64,000 nucleotides of DNA from Luscinia megarhynchos (lineage: Eukaryota > Chordata > Aves > Passeriformes > Turdidae), in contig JAPFBE010000032.1 of the NCBI GenBank assembly GCA_034336665.1, positions 2,728,001 through 2,792,000 of the forward strand, given 5' to 3'. The position numbers and the translations under genes were made by a program. Numbering within the stretch: the first letter of the stretch is position 1; the number at the start of each line of letters is the position of its first letter. A model generated the notes under the pieces. That model was not told where the DNA came from. It saw only the letters and a list, made by a program, of their open reading frames with translations, and searched no databases. This document shows, piece after piece, positions 1-13,352 of the stretch.

Positions 1-43
1 GTTTTGTCTTTTTTTTTCCTTTCCATTATTAAATTGCTTTTTG

Positions 44-1188
44 TGTTGGGTTGACCCCGGTTGGATGCCAGGTGCCCACCAAAGCTGTTCTATCACTCCT
101 GTCCTCAGCTGGATGAGGAGAGAAAATATATTGAAAACTTCATGAGTTGAGATAAGGATGGGGAGAGATCACCCACTGATTACCATCATGGGCAAAACAG
201 ACTCGACTTCAGGAAAGCAGTTGAATGTATTACAAATCAAAACCAGAGCAGGATAATGAGAAGTAAAACAAATCTTAAAAACACCTTCCCTCCTGCCCTC
301 CTTCCCAGGCTTAAATTTATCCCCGAATCTCTATCTTCTCCCCCCGCAGCAGCACAGGGGGATGGGCAATGAGGGCTACAGTCAGTTCATCACATGTTCT
401 TTCTGCCTCTCCTGCCTCCTCCTCTCCTTCTCCTGCTCCAGCATAGGTCCCTTTCCACAGGGTGCAGTTCTTTAGGCACGGCCTGCTCCAGTGTTGAGTC
501 CCCCACAGGGTCGCAAGTCCAGCCAACAAACCTGCTCCAGTGTGGGTTCCTCGCTCCATGGGTCCACAGGTTGCTGCCAGGGGCCTGTTCCAGCGCAGTC
601 TTCCCATGGGGTAACAACTTCCTTCTGGCATCCACCTGCTCTAGTATGGGTCTTCTCCATGGGCTCCAGGTGGATCCCTGCACCACCACTGACCTCCACA
701 GGCTGCAGGGGCACAGCTGCCTCACCATGGTCTTCACTATGGGCTGCAGGGGAATCTGCTCTGGCGTCTGGAGCACTTCCTTCCCCTCCTTCTGCACTGG
801 TCTTGGTACCTGCAGGGCTGTTCCTCTCACATATTCTCACCCCTCTCTTCTCCGGCTGCAATTTCCTTCAGCTCAATAACTTTTTCCCTTCTTAAATATG
901 TTACTCCAGAGCCATTTCTACTATCTCTGATTTGCTTGGCCTTAGCCAGAAGCAGGTCCCTCTTGGAACTGACTGGCATTGGCTGTGCCAGACATGAGGG
1001 AAGCTTCTAGTGGCTTCTCACAGAAACCACCCCTATCACTATCAAAACCTTGTCACACAAATCCAATACATTCTTATCTCAACCCATGAGGCTTATCTTT
1101 CCTTTCTGATTTTCCTCCCCATTGGGGGTGGGGAGGTGAGGGAGCAGCTGCATGGTACTCAGCTGTCAGCTGGGGTTAAACCACAACA
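44..1188 (-). mobile_element. LTR of an old ERV (family A, copy 1)
   Basis: The stretch begins TGTTGGGTTGACCCC and ends in the near inverted copy of it (GGGGTTAAACCACAACA), as expected for an LTR with TG...CA ends. Its interior is rich in repeated CTGCTCCAGTGTGGG-like phrases that recur at 2.6 kb and 16.7 kb. Orientation is set as minus because the related copies carry an AATAAA signal on the minus strand near the low-coordinate end. I could not read a convincing target duplication. Short reading frames inside it look like chance. It lies in an FCHO2 intron. Confidence 0.6.
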
Positions 1189-2063
1189 CACTGTTACAGT
1201 GGAGTTACTTTCTAGACAATGCTCAGGGAATCACATACTCAGATTTTCACTATTGCTGGATAGGCATGAAGTTGTTAATGATAAATATGTTAGTATAACA
1301 AAATAATTTTAAACTGAACTTGAAAAGTCCAAAACATAAACTTTGCATCAGATGAATATTTTTAATTGAACAAATCAATAGCTGGAAAATTAAAGGATAG
1401 CATATATGTAGGATTAAAATTAAAAAAAAAAAACTAGTGAAATTATAAACAAAACTCAATTGCTTTAGGGATATAACCAAAGCTTTGGGGAATGAGTGGG
1501 ATTGAGTATATCAGTCGTATATACAAGAAGCCCTGCTGTGACTTCACCCTACCCTTGATGCTGGTTGGTAAAGAAGGATGGTGGCAGATTGCAGCAGCTG
1601 CCCATCTGGCTAGTGAGAGATTGCACGTTACCTTCATCTCTGCTCACTCCTTTCAGTGCAGGTCCATGTGCTGATAAGGAATGTGTCAAAGAATGCAAAT
1701 AGCCAGGCAGCATATCTGGCCAAGCCATGCTTAATCTCTTCTATGAATATTGTGATTTTTGGGTTTTATTTGACTGACTGACTTGGTAGAATTTTACTGT
1801 GGTAAGACCTCCTCTTGTCTTTCAAAGTGGCAAGATATTTTCACCATATTCTCATTATGGAAAAAAATCTGGTCTTATGCATTAACAAAACTGAAACACT
1901 GTTCAACTCTTTTGCTTTTCTGTTATGGTATAAGGTCAGAGTAGGGTTCATTTTGAGATTATTTTCTAATTCCAATATAAAATTGTAGTAATTGCTCTTA
2001 GATCAAGAAATCTGTTCTTGATATCATCAGAATTAAATAAAAAAATTTAGCTAGTATTGTTCT
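1189..2063. other. FCHO2 intron sequence, nothing recognised
   Basis: AT-rich intronic DNA with short A runs. I see no exon with flanking splice signals, no repeat end and no RNA gene. Confidence 0.5.
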
Positions 2064-3470
<1,407 letters not shown>

Positions 3471-3799
3471 ACCCAAAAAACAAACCATGTCAAATCAACA
3501 CATTTCTGCTATAAAGTATGATTCTGCAAAAAGTTACGTGTTAGGAATTGGCTATTATCTGGATATAAGCGGAAGATTGCAAGTTATATTTATTATATGT
3601 TGTGTCCTTCTACAATTCTCACAGTCTATATACAAGTCATATACTCGGTGACAAATGTGATAGAACCACCAAAAAAAAAAAAAAATTACCCAACCAAAGC
3701 AGATGCTTCAGGTGTTCCAGTACCTTTTAGATAGGTTAATCGCAAATTGTTAATTAGTTATTTTAATACCTTAGCAGTTTAGTGGGTCATAAAACTATC
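3471..3799. other. FCHO2 intron sequence, nothing recognised
   Basis: AT-rich DNA with a 15-base A run near 3670. No exon or repeat boundary was found. Confidence 0.4.
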
Positions 3800-4235
3800 T
3801 ACAGATTTAAGGCGGAAGGGACTTTTGAAGATCTCTAGACCAATCTCCTGCTCAAAGAAAGACCACCTTCAAAATTGCATCAAGTTGGTCAAGGACATGC
3901 TGAGTTTTGAAAATCTTCAGGGAGGGAGATCTCACAACCACTTTAGGCAGCTTGTCCCAGGGCTTAACCACAAAGTTACAAGAAGGAAATTTTTCCCTAT
4001 GTTCAGCTGAAATTTTCTTTCCTATAGAACTTGCACCTCTGAGTAGAGCCTGGCTCCATCTTCTTTGTAGCTTGTGAAAGACTGCTAGTAGATCCCTTCC
4101 TAGGCTTCTCTTCTCCAGGCTAAACAAACCTAGGTACTCCTTCAGCCTCTCCCTCTCTCTCATGTCCTCCAGTCCTCAGCTTCTTTAGTTGACCTCTGAT
4201 GGGTTCACTTCCATTTTGTTAGTAGCTCTCCTTTA
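3800..4235 (-). mobile_element. CR1 LINE 3' fragment (minus strand)
   Basis: Minus-strand translation gives the end of CR1 ORF2, including the phrase [19 protein letters not shown]. This matches the conserved [14 protein letters not shown] block seen in other CR1 copies in this window. The low-coordinate end reads GGCGGAAGGGACTTTTGAAGA, the diverged form of the usual CR1 3' end. It is an inactive truncated copy inside an FCHO2 intron. Confidence 0.75.
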
Positions 4236-4588
4236 GCTCTGAAAATCCACATTTGCTGCACATGTCCACAGGGCTATAGGGTTAGGTTCTGCTACTGTGT
4301 TACTGCACAATTATTGTCAGGCTGTTACATAATCAAATACATCAGACTTACCTATCCAGGCAAAAAATTAATAATGATAATTTTTGAAATAATGGGATTC
4401 ATTCCCATAGAAAAAGTAGGTTCTCTGTTTTGCACTAAAACTAGGATAGATAAAGCATTAAAATAAAGGTGTTGAGAAACACTGTAAAATTGATTGGGGA
4501 ATAAAATGAAGAACTATTTACAGTCTTTTTTCATCTTTTTAAAATCACTTTCTGTCTCTGTAATACCCTTGTGATCTCTCGTGTTAAG
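4236..4588. other. FCHO2 intron, acceptor-proximal part
   Basis: AT-rich intron DNA leading to a short pyrimidine tract (TCACTTTCTGTCTCTG) and the TTAAG acceptor used by the exon at 4589. Nothing else is visible. Confidence 0.4.
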
Positions 4589-4715
4589 CCTAGGCCATTC
4601 AGCCCTCCACTGACCTCTAACTCAAGTCCACCACATGCAGCTCCCTTGGCACATGCAGAGAGCATTTCCTCAATATCTTCTGCTTCCCTCAGTGCAGCAA
4701 ACACTCCTACAGTTG
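4589..4715 (+). CDS. FCHO2: FCHO2 exon: proline/serine-rich linker
   Basis: This is the first FCHO2 exon seen in the window; earlier exons lie to the left. FCHO2 (F-BAR and mu-homology domain protein) binds curved plasma membrane through its F-BAR domain. Through its C-terminal mu-homology domain and linker it recruits Eps15 and AP-2 partners to begin clathrin-coated pits. This exon encodes the end of the linker, starting [13 protein letters not shown] and ending in [10 protein letters not shown]. It runs from an AG acceptor (TTAAG) to the donor G|GTAAGT and ends in phase 1. The exact acceptor is the least certain point, since a second AG lies five bases on. The gene is recognised from the downstream protein sequence. 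Confidence 0.8.
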
Positions 4716-6238
4716 GTAAGTTAACCATTTTAATTCATTTTAGAAATGGTAAGATTCTGCCACTGAGTTCCACCAGTTAGGAACACCATTCCTTGGAGTT
4801 AGCTGTTCCATATGTGAATTCAGTCTAGGTCCTTCAAGCATTCTTTGCAATACCTGCTTCTAAATTACATGAGAGACAAGACAGTGGATTTGGCTAGATT
4901 AGACCATACATCCAATTACAGTATGTTCTCTAGTGAAATATTTTTTCAAATTAAAATATTCCTTGAATTTGTATTTGGTTTGCTGTCTGTTCATCAAGCA
5001 CAATGTTATGTATTTGTTCAGAAGATGTTAGAGTACATGTACAGAAATATTTTAGGATACTGATAAATTTGAATGAATATAAGTGTTCCAAAATTGAGTT
5101 ATTTTATGTTATTTTTACTTTGTTTGTTATCCTGTAATTGCAGTTTCCAAAGAAATGAAACTAATGCATCTTTTTCTTCAAGTTAGTGAAGTATTATAAG
5201 CTAAACAGAGGTGTTTACTGAAAGCAGAACAACCAACCAAACAATAAAGATGAATATGAAACGCAAATCAGTCTTCCTGTGCTGCCACTAATTTCAGAAG
5301 AAATACAAGGAGATTTGTGGGGCAGGAGAGGGGGATTATTTGTGAGGGGACATTTTAACTTGTTCCTGTAGTAGATTTGAAGTATTTCATTCCTGAACAC
5401 TATTACCACTTTAGTCCCAAGTAAACTTAGACTCTTGAATTAATGCTCAGGTATTTCTGAATGCTACTGATGCCAAGGATTCCACACTCAGGCTCAGCAC
5501 CTCTGAAGAGTATCTGTACAGCTTTCTATTGAAAGCAATGCAGCTTTTTCCACGCTGTGCAGGACCAAAGATTGTAAGGTCTACATAGCCTTAGCTGTTG
5601 CAGTGCTGGCACAGTTCAGTGTCCACCAGTTTCTCAAATTTTGAAAAGCATCATAGAAAGATAACTGATATTTTGGTTGCCAAAGTCCATCCAGGCTCAT
5701 TTCCTCAGGCCTCTGCACTGGTGCCAAGGAACTAGAAATTGGTGGCAGCAGCATCAATAGCCCCAGCTGTGTGTGTGCTATTTGAGACAGTGACAGAGGG
5801 AAATTGTGAGGTGAGGGAGGAGGTAAGGAGGTGTGCACTGACACCAGGGTTTGACATGGTTATTAACCTGACCTAGCAAAAATAAACAAAACCAGTTTCA
5901 CCTGCACTGATTGTATGAATCAAATAGCCTGGGAGACCTGGAAAGGGCAGTGCAGATGGCATAAGGATATACTCTGCACTACTGTTTATTCTTTTGGCTA
6001 TTACACAATCCAGTGTTTATCTTATCTCATTTGTTTTGAGTAATTGAGAGTTAACTATAATTATCTTGTTCCAAATGAACTTGTAGGCATGCATAATTGA
6101 ATTTCTTTTATGCTTTAGCCTTGTTTTCATTTGCAATGGGATTTTTTATTTATTAAATTGTTTAACACCTATAACATCTCTTTTTTTCTTGAAATACTTT
6201 GTTTTCTTGCCATGCTTTGTTTCATTTACATGCAATAG
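4716..6238. other. FCHO2 intron, nothing recognised
   Basis: AT-rich unique-looking intron. A minus-strand frame at 5581-5844 has no family match I know and no splice or promoter context. I see no clear repeat boundaries. Confidence 0.5.
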
Positions 6239-6298
6239 AGGATGATCTTTTGATTGGAACACTTCCTACAATTGAAAAGCTTTGTGAAACACCACCAG
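6239..6298 (+). CDS. FCHO2: FCHO2 60-nt in-frame cassette exon
   Basis: The exon lies between a TGCAATAG acceptor and a CCAG|GTATTG donor. Read in phase 1 from the previous exon it encodes 20 residues, including LLIGTLPTIEKLCETPPG, with no stop, and it leaves phase 1 for the next exon. Because it is 60 nt and phase 1-1, including or skipping it keeps the FCHO2 frame, so it may be alternatively spliced. The acceptor follows a T-rich tract. It is assigned from frame and splice signals rather than from strong memory of this segment in other species. Confidence 0.65.
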
Positions 6299-7954
6299 GT
6301 ATTGTACTAGAGCAGATTTACATGTTAACTAGTCATCCTAATGCACTACAGTTAACAATATTGTACTTATTTTGAAACAAATCTCTCCAGCTATTTCTGG
6401 TGTCTGGCAGATACAAGTAGCTTGAAAGCTCAAGTACATAAGTTATATGTTGCTGAAGTCACCAAAATTTGATATAGTCACTTTTATGCAACACAATTTT
6501 CCATCTATTCCCCCATCCCCCACCAACAAGCTGAAAATTGGTCTCTCTTGATCCTGCAGTTTTTCATTACTACATTCTTGGAAGAAAAAGAAATATATTT
6601 TTACTTTGACAATCTTTATTCTCATAAGACAAGGAGGTAAAACCATTTCTGTATTTCTAAATAACACAAGGCTTTGAAGATACAGATAATAAAGATAATA
6701 TTTTTAAATACATTTCATTTTTATGGCAGCAATTTAGCCGATATTATAATTACCTGAATCCTTGTTCCTAAACTGAACTAAAACAATGTGATCAGACTTT
6801 TATTTGCTCTTTTTATGGCAAATGATGCTGTCTTTTATTCTGCACTTTGACAACCTCTTTGAGTGTGTCAATGCAACTGTTTGCATGTCTGTGTCATTAG
6901 CTGTTGTATCAGCACAACTGAACGGCTGTTAACAGTGGTTGGGGCTGAGGCAGGTGGCAGGGCATTAACGCCAAATTTGCTGTTGCTGCTGAAGGTCTCA
7001 CAACTGGACCTGTGAGCTTGCAGCAAGCATCTGATACAGGCTGTTTCACCAGTGGTACAAAAAATTAGTAAGATGCTTTCTACTACGCTACTGCACTAAT
7101 AAAAAGATAGAACTTCAAGTACTGTTTCTTATAGTCAGTACACATAAAACACTACTGAAAAGCAAAAACCCATGACAAATGCTTTTGTCAATTCGCATTT
7201 GACATTTCAGTCATTTCAAAAAACTTTAGCAGAGGTCTGAGTTACTTTTTATAGTTATGCATTGTAACTTTGTTGTGTAGGCACAGACACGTGAAAGCTG
7301 ACACTGGCCTGGTAATTATTTTTCTTGTAAATTGATACATATTTCCATGTACTTCCAAGGTACTCCAAGTTTACTCTAGGTAAACATTCGAAAATCTGCA
7401 AAATATTTCTCAAACAATTTCTATTTGGAAATTGAAATCTTTGTTGTCTGAAATAGTTAAAAAAATGTTCAACAGTTCACTTATGTGGGGTAATAATAAT
7501 GTATGTGCATTTATGTTCATACATACCTCAACTAAATTCTGTGCATTCCTGTGATTATTTTATCATACATTTTTCCATACTATAAGCATACAGTAGGGAC
7601 TTTTTTTAAAGTATTGTCATTAACATCTAATTTTCTTTATAACTGTTGACTTCAGTTTCATCAGTAGCCATTTTAATGTAGTGTTCCTCTGTCTCATCTC
7701 TATTTCCTTGTCTGTCCATTTGCAAAATGTCATATTGATAGTCTTGTTTTTCTATGCTGCTAAGCAATGTTTTGATGGTGTGATTGTACTGTATTATGTT
7801 TATATTTTTTTACATGCTTTTCAAGTAATATTTCAGACTCTGCTGTGACCATGATGGCAGTAACCTCTTGTAAAACTGACAGGTGCAGTCAACAATTCTG
7901 AAATCTATTGCTAAGCTTTTTGATATTTAAACCTATACACTGTATATATTCTAG
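6299..7954. other. FCHO2 intron, nothing recognised
   Basis: AT-rich intron DNA with no recognisable repeat or exon. It ends in a pyrimidine-poor acceptor (TATATTCTAG). Confidence 0.5.
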
Positions 7955-8066
7955 GTGTTTCACATGGTCCCAGCTCTGTCAGACTTGGAAACCAGGACAT
8001 CGTGCCTGTTGCAGTAGCCTTTACTGAATCTGTTAACGCCTACTTTAAAGGAGAAGATCCCACAAA
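7955..8066 (+). CDS. FCHO2: FCHO2 exon: start of the mu-homology domain
   Basis: The exon completes a glycine codon from the previous exon, then encodes a short linker with [18 protein letters not shown]. This leads into the first strand of the mu-homology domain ([11 protein letters not shown]). The acceptor is TTCTAG and the donor is AAA|GTTAGT; the exon is 112 nt and ends in phase 2. The mu-homology domain folds like the cargo-binding domain of AP mu subunits and is the docking part of FCHO proteins. Confidence 0.93.
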
Positions 8067-8559
8067 GTTAGTTAAATAGTAAATTGTTTTGAATGCAATA
8101 AGCTACAATAAAAGAATGCACTGGTTGTACTTTTAATATTTTGGGGGAAATATATATATATTAGAAGGCAGATTCACAGGGATTTTTCCCCTGATATAAC
8201 TGACATCAGTGATTTATCACTTTCTGTTGGCCTGCACCTGACTTGGAGTTCATATATCCCTGCTTTACAAAAATGTGTTCAGCAATAAAAACAAAAATAA
8301 GAAGGTTTTCTGCTACAGTCAGGTAGGTGCTGCATGTAAATTTGGACAGCTTAAAAGTACCTCATTCCCTCTGTCGCACTGCCTGATATACTACTTAGGC
8401 CTTGCCTAAACATAGTTCTGCTATATTTTCAAAGCCTGAAAAATAACCACAATACTACTGTATGCTTAACCAGCTAAACATTTTTCTTATTTCATCTGAT
8501 TTCCAAATTGAAAGTGATTGTCATTGTGCCACATTACCCTCATTTGAAATTAATTTTAT
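8067..8559. other. FCHO2 intron, nothing recognised
   Basis: AT-rich intron stretch before a CR1 insertion. A short TATATATA run is present near 8150. No other feature is visible. Confidence 0.5.
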
Positions 8560-9612
8560 AATCATAGAATCATAGAATTGTTAGGGTTGGAAGGAACATT
8601 AATGATCATAGAATATCCTAGTTGGAAGGGACCCATCAGGATAATCAAGTCCAACTCCTGGCCTTGCACAGGACCACCCCAAGAATCACACCATGTGCCT
8701 GAGAGCATTGTCCAAACCTTTCTTGAACTCAGTCAGGCTTGGTGCCGTGACCACTTCCCTGGGGAGCCTGTTCCAGTGCCCAGCCATCCTCTGGATGAAG
8801 AACCTTTTTCTAATATCCAACCTCAACCTCCCCTAACACAAGTTGAGGCCCTTCCCTTGGGTCCTGTCCTGGCGCTGTCTCTCCACTTCCCCTCATGAGG
8901 ATGTTGAAGACCATAATGTCTCCCCTCAGTCTCCTCTTCTCCAGGCTGAACAGACCAAGCGCCTCAGCTGCTCCTCTTATGGCTTCCCCTCTGGGCCCTT
9001 CACCATCTTCATGGCCCTCCTTTGGACACTCTCTTATAGCTTAATATCTTTCCTATATTGTGACACCCAAAACTGCACACAGGACTCAAGGTGAGGCCAC
9101 ACCAGTGCAGAGCAGAGTGGGACAATCACCTCCCTTGACTGGCTGGCAATGCTGTGCTTGATGCACCTCAACACATGGTTGGCCCTGCTGGCTGCCAGGA
9201 CACTGCTGATTCATATTCAGCTTGCCATCAACCAGGACCCCCAGGTCCCTTTCTGTGGTGCTGCTCTCCAGCATCTCATTCCCAAGTCTATACACACAAC
9301 CAGGGTTGCCCTGTTCCATGTGCAGAATCCAGCACTTTCCCTTGTTAAACTTCGTACAGTTGGTGATTGCCCATCTCTCTAATTTGTCAAGGTCTCTCTG
9401 CAGGGCCTCTCTGCCTTCATGGAAGTTGACAGTTCCTCACAATTTAGTGTTGTTGGCAAATTTACTTAGTATTCCTTTCAGTCCTGTGCCCAAGTCATTA
9501 ATGAAGATGTTGAAGATCACTGAGCCGAGGACAGAGTCCTGCAGAACCTCACTAGTGACCAGTCACCGGACTGATGTTACCTGATTACTATAACCCTTTG
9601 TGCCTGACCCAT
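8560..9612 (-). mobile_element. CR1 LINE fragment (minus strand)
   Basis: The low-coordinate end AATCATAGAATCATAGAATTG is the reverse complement of the CR1 3' terminus. Going up in coordinate, the minus strand encodes successive C-terminal to central parts of CR1 ORF2, for example [18 protein letters not shown] near 9230-9290 and the reverse-transcriptase region toward 9580. Frameshifts break the frame many times, so it cannot be active. Confidence 0.85.
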
Positions 9613-10085
9613 GAGCCAGTGCCTCACCACCCTGACAGCAAAGAATTTATTCCTAATATCTAACCTAAACCTATCCTCCTTCAGCTTAAGACCATTCCTC
9701 CTTGTCCTATCATTACATCTTGCAAAAAGTTCCTCTCCAGCTCTCTTGGAACCCCTTCAGGTACTGGAAGGTGCTAGAAGGTGTCTCCAGGGCCTTCTCC
9801 AGGCTGAACAGCCCCAGCTCTCAGCCTGTCTTCATGGCAAAGGTGCTCCAGCCCGAAGAGCATCTTCATGGCCTCCTCTGGGCTCGTTCCAACAGATCCA
9901 CGTCTTTCTTGTATTGGGGGCCACAGAGCTGTATGCGATACACAGGTGGGGTCTCAAGAGTGGAGTAGAGGGGCAGAATCATCTCCCATGACCTGCTGGT
10001 CATGCCTCTTTTGATGCAGCCCAGGATACAGTTGGCTTTCTGGGCTGCAAAGTGCACACTGCCAACTCTGCCTATTTTCTGCTTT
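9613..10085 (-). mobile_element. Second CR1 fragment, abutting the first
   Basis: The sequence returns to the CR1 C-terminal block at about 9615 (minus-strand copy of a TTAGGAATAAATTCTTTGC phrase). It then runs to a minus-strand frame containing KANCILGCIKRGMTSRSWE and LLERAQRR. Two partial copies in the same orientation therefore sit end to end. The upper end at about 10085 meets unique intron DNA. Confidence 0.8.
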
Positions 10086-10189
10086 GAAATCAACTTATCA
10101 GATTGTAAAAGTATGATTGATTTAAAATTAGTATTAAAACTAGGCAGTTAATGAGTTGTAATAAAATTGATATTTTCATTCCCTTCTAG

Positions 10190-10345
10190 ATGTATTGTGA
10201 AGATTACTGGTGATATGACATTATCATTCCCAAGTGGGATTATTAAAGTCTTTACCAGCAACCCATCTCCAGCAGTGCTCTGCTTCAGGGTAAAAAACAC
10301 AAGCAAACTAGAGCAGATTCTTCCAAATGCACAACTTGTATACAG
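10190..10345 (+). CDS. FCHO2: FCHO2 exon: mu-homology domain
   Basis: The exon encodes [19 protein letters not shown], then [17 protein letters not shown] and [11 protein letters not shown], all hallmark mu-homology domain sequence. The acceptor is CCTTCTAG and the donor is CAG|GTTTTG. It is 156 nt, entering in phase 2 and leaving in phase 2, so the AAA (Lys) and AGT (Ser) codons at its edges are split. No stop or frameshift is present. Confidence 0.95.
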
Positions 10346-11660
10346 GTTTTGTATTTTTCTTTAATATAATAGTAAAGTACATTAATTTTAAAATGTGAAT
10401 TTTTGTATATGCAAATCAGAATTCTCTACAGTCTTGATTTGCGTATACATAATTTTCTGAACTAATCTTGTTTAGCTCTGTTTCTTTTCACTGCTATCAT
10501 TAAAAATTTCAGAGATTACTGGACTTGAAACTTATGCTGATATAACAGGAAACATAAAAATAGCTTTTAATTTTAGCTGTGTTTTTACACACGTTTTATA
10601 AATAAAATGGTTTAGTAAACTATTTAAAAACAAGAAAACACAACCCATTTTTCTAATCAAACTATAGAACAATATAACTAATATAACTATAGAGAAAAAT
10701 TGTCAAAAATAGGACACATTGTCATATGGGTTTCTCTATACACTAATATCAATGGTTTCATTTGTCAGTTATTAGCATAGGTTTTAAGGTCTATAATTTC
10801 TATGGTAGAGCAGATCCATTACAAAAACTATATCTCTCAAGTGTATAGCAGCATGCTCAGGAGAATTCTTAAGAAGAAAAGCTGCTGGTTGAGTAGAATA
10901 ATAAAGTAATTGTTTGGACACCTTAAAAAAAAAAAGCAGATATCTGTTTCAGCTGAGCACTTTCCATTTCATTTATTGGAAAAATTATTTTAAACAATCA
11001 AACCACATGTATCCATTCTTTTGTATTAATTTTATTGTGATAATTCATACTTAATGTAAGGAAGGATTCATACAAAATTAAATTTTTCATTCTTTGACAT
11101 GACAGTTTATAACTGAAATATTAGCAGAGCTTTATCTGACAATTAATTATACTGAAAAACTATATTTTGGAAAAAAGTGAAAATATCTAATATTCTTGTC
11201 TGAGTACTGTAACACTTCACCTCTAATTAGAAAGGATGCAAGTACTGGATATTTATGAAATTAAACTTATATGATAATAATTTGACATTTAATATACTGC
11301 AATGACTATCATTTGCTTAGTATTTATAGAGATGAAACTTTTTAATGTGACTGATACTTGTGGAGATGTCAGAAATTCTGAAGGAGAAAACAGAAGGATT
11401 TTGCTGCTGGTTTCATTTGTTTACATTTTGGAAAGCCTCTGTTATAAATATTTATCTATATATTTTATTAAAAATGGAAATTGCATGAATGACAACACTG
11501 TATTGAGAACCAAATTCTAAGTAAATTGGACAGGCTACTGGTATGTAAATCACTGTTCTAGCACATTCAACACATTGCAGTCATATTTACTCTGTTCCAG
11601 GTGCTTCTTTTCAGTTTTCATTCTGCATCCATTTTCTGCATGCCTCCTTGGGGATTGGTG
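10346..11660. other. FCHO2 intron, nothing recognised
   Basis: Strongly AT-rich intron. The short plus-strand frame at 11302-11520 has no match I recognise. No repeat boundary is visible until the LTR at 11661. Confidence 0.5.
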
Positions 11661-12088
11661 TGATGCCTTAAGTTTTAGCTTTTATGTTTTTCAGATCCTG
11701 TACTGCATTAGTGTATAAATCTGAACTTTGTATAAAGTGTTAGCAATGTCTCTTCACATTTTGGTCAGACAAAACAAATTTTTTCAGGCCCGAGAACCAA
11801 TGACACTATCTGCCTCAGGCCCCAGAAAGTATAAACAAACGTGAATTGAGGGGGCACAAACTGGGGGAATGTGACTTCATTACCTGAAGCTATACTTGGA
11901 CAAATAACTTCTGATATGCAAATAGACCAAACTTATATCTCCCTGAAAAACTTGTGACCATCATCCATCTTAGGTGTAGTCTCTGCAAGGCTTTTGCACT
12001 GCCCAAAGTGTATCTATTGAAAGCCTTTAATAAATACCTACTTTAACTCTGTCGAGCCTCTGTTCTAGGTAGCCACTCCAAGGCATCA
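11661..12088 (+). mobile_element. Solo LTR, 428 bp, 4-bp target duplication GGTG
   Basis: It begins TGATGCCTTAAGTTTTAGC and ends CCAAGGCATCA, giving TGATGCC/GGCATCA inverted ends. It is flanked by GGTG on both sides (11657-11660 and 12089-12092). An AATAAATACCT poly(A) signal (12029-12034) sits 55 bases before the end, which sets the orientation as plus. A minus-oriented sister of the same length is at 27452-27879. A 4-bp duplication is typical of class I ERVs. It lies in sense inside an FCHO2 intron. Confidence 0.85.
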
Positions 12089-12879
12089 GGTGCAGTTCCT
12101 CTATGTATCCACAGATGATCTGTGGAGCTCTGATTCTTAAGTGATTTGAATTTTGCTTCTGAATCAGTTTTCTTAAAAGCTTCATCCTTATTAAAAAATA
12201 AACCTGATGCCACCAGAACTGAAAATATTCTTGAGTTGCAAAACACCTTTTCATGGTCCAGTAGTTCCCAACCAGGATTTTGCTTCTGTAGTCATGTGCA
12301 CTCTTAGCTACATATAAAAATGATATAATAAATTGTTACTAAGATTAAATGTAACTATAAGTATCTGAGAAACTTTTAACTGAAAATATTTTGAAAGCTT
12401 ACATTCTGCAAATATATGAAAGTATGGTAACATACAGCACAAATTTTAATTCAATGCAGTGAAGCTGTCCTAACAAAAGCTAACTATGATTCTAGGATTT
12501 ATTCCAAATTGGATAACATTCCTCTTCAGACACCACTTTCATTCTCACTTTCCCACACATTCTCGTGGCACCTGTCTATATTGAAATTGTTTTTTATTAA
12601 ATGTAAAATTCAAATTTGGCATTCACTCCATCTTGTGAAGCAGATCATCAGTGCAGGAAACTCACTGCTCAACATCGTGGAAGGAGAAGTTTTTCGAGCT
12701 ACAACAAACAGTTAATTTGTCTTAATATTTAGGAAGATACAATTATGTGTTATAAAGCATTAGAACAAATTATTGCTTGGAACAGTGAAGAAGGGGAAAG
12801 ATCTAGTCTTAATTTTTAGACATAAGAAATAATAGAACTCGTGTTGATTTTTGATTCCAACCTTTCTTTTTCTTTGTAG
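12089..12879. other. FCHO2 intron, nothing recognised
   Basis: AT-rich intron with no recognisable repeat. It ends in a good acceptor, TTTCTTTTTCTTTGTAG. Confidence 0.5.
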
Positions 12880-13012
12880 TGATCAGTCACAAAGTGACTC
12901 TAGTACTAAGGATTTTTGGATGAACATGCAAGCCATAACTGTCTACCTCAAGAAATTATCAGAACACAATCCATCTGCATCCTATTATAATGTGGATGTT
13001 TTAAAGTATCAG
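12880..13012 (+). CDS. FCHO2: FCHO2 exon: mu-homology domain
   Basis: The exon completes the split serine codon and encodes [19 protein letters not shown] followed by [19 protein letters not shown] and VDVLKYQ. The acceptor is TTTGTAG and the donor is CAG|GTAAAC. It is 133 nt and ends on a codon boundary. The frame is clean. Confidence 0.95.
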
Positions 13013-13352
13013 GTAAACACTTTTTTCCCTTTGGAATTTTTTAAGGAACTCTGGCCTATACAGAAATTATAAAAATTGTTCTTTGCCTGTTTGCATGCAT
13101 CAAAACCGCTGCACATGCAGATGAATTGTCATCTCTCATCTAGGCCAGTTCTGAGTACATCACTGTTTTCAGTGCCTGGGTTCTGCCAAGGCTGAGTGAA
13201 TTTATGTTATGCCTTCATGACATTCCCTGTTCATTCATGACCTGTTTCAGCTTGCTCACACTTTGATCCAATTAATGTGTGTAAGCTTCAAACACTTAAC
13301 TGTTAACAAAGTTAAGTTTTTCTTAAATTTAGGGGATTTGGTCAGGGTTTGA

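Noticed and set aside
394..895. Several overlapping frames of 100-160 codons on both strands near 0.4-0.9 kb
   Set aside because: They fall inside an LTR with low-complexity CTGCTCCAG phrases, overlap on both strands and match no protein family I know.
4531..4728. Minus-strand 65-codon frame over the first FCHO2 exon
   Set aside because: It is the antisense of a genuine FCHO2 exon with splice sites on the plus strand.
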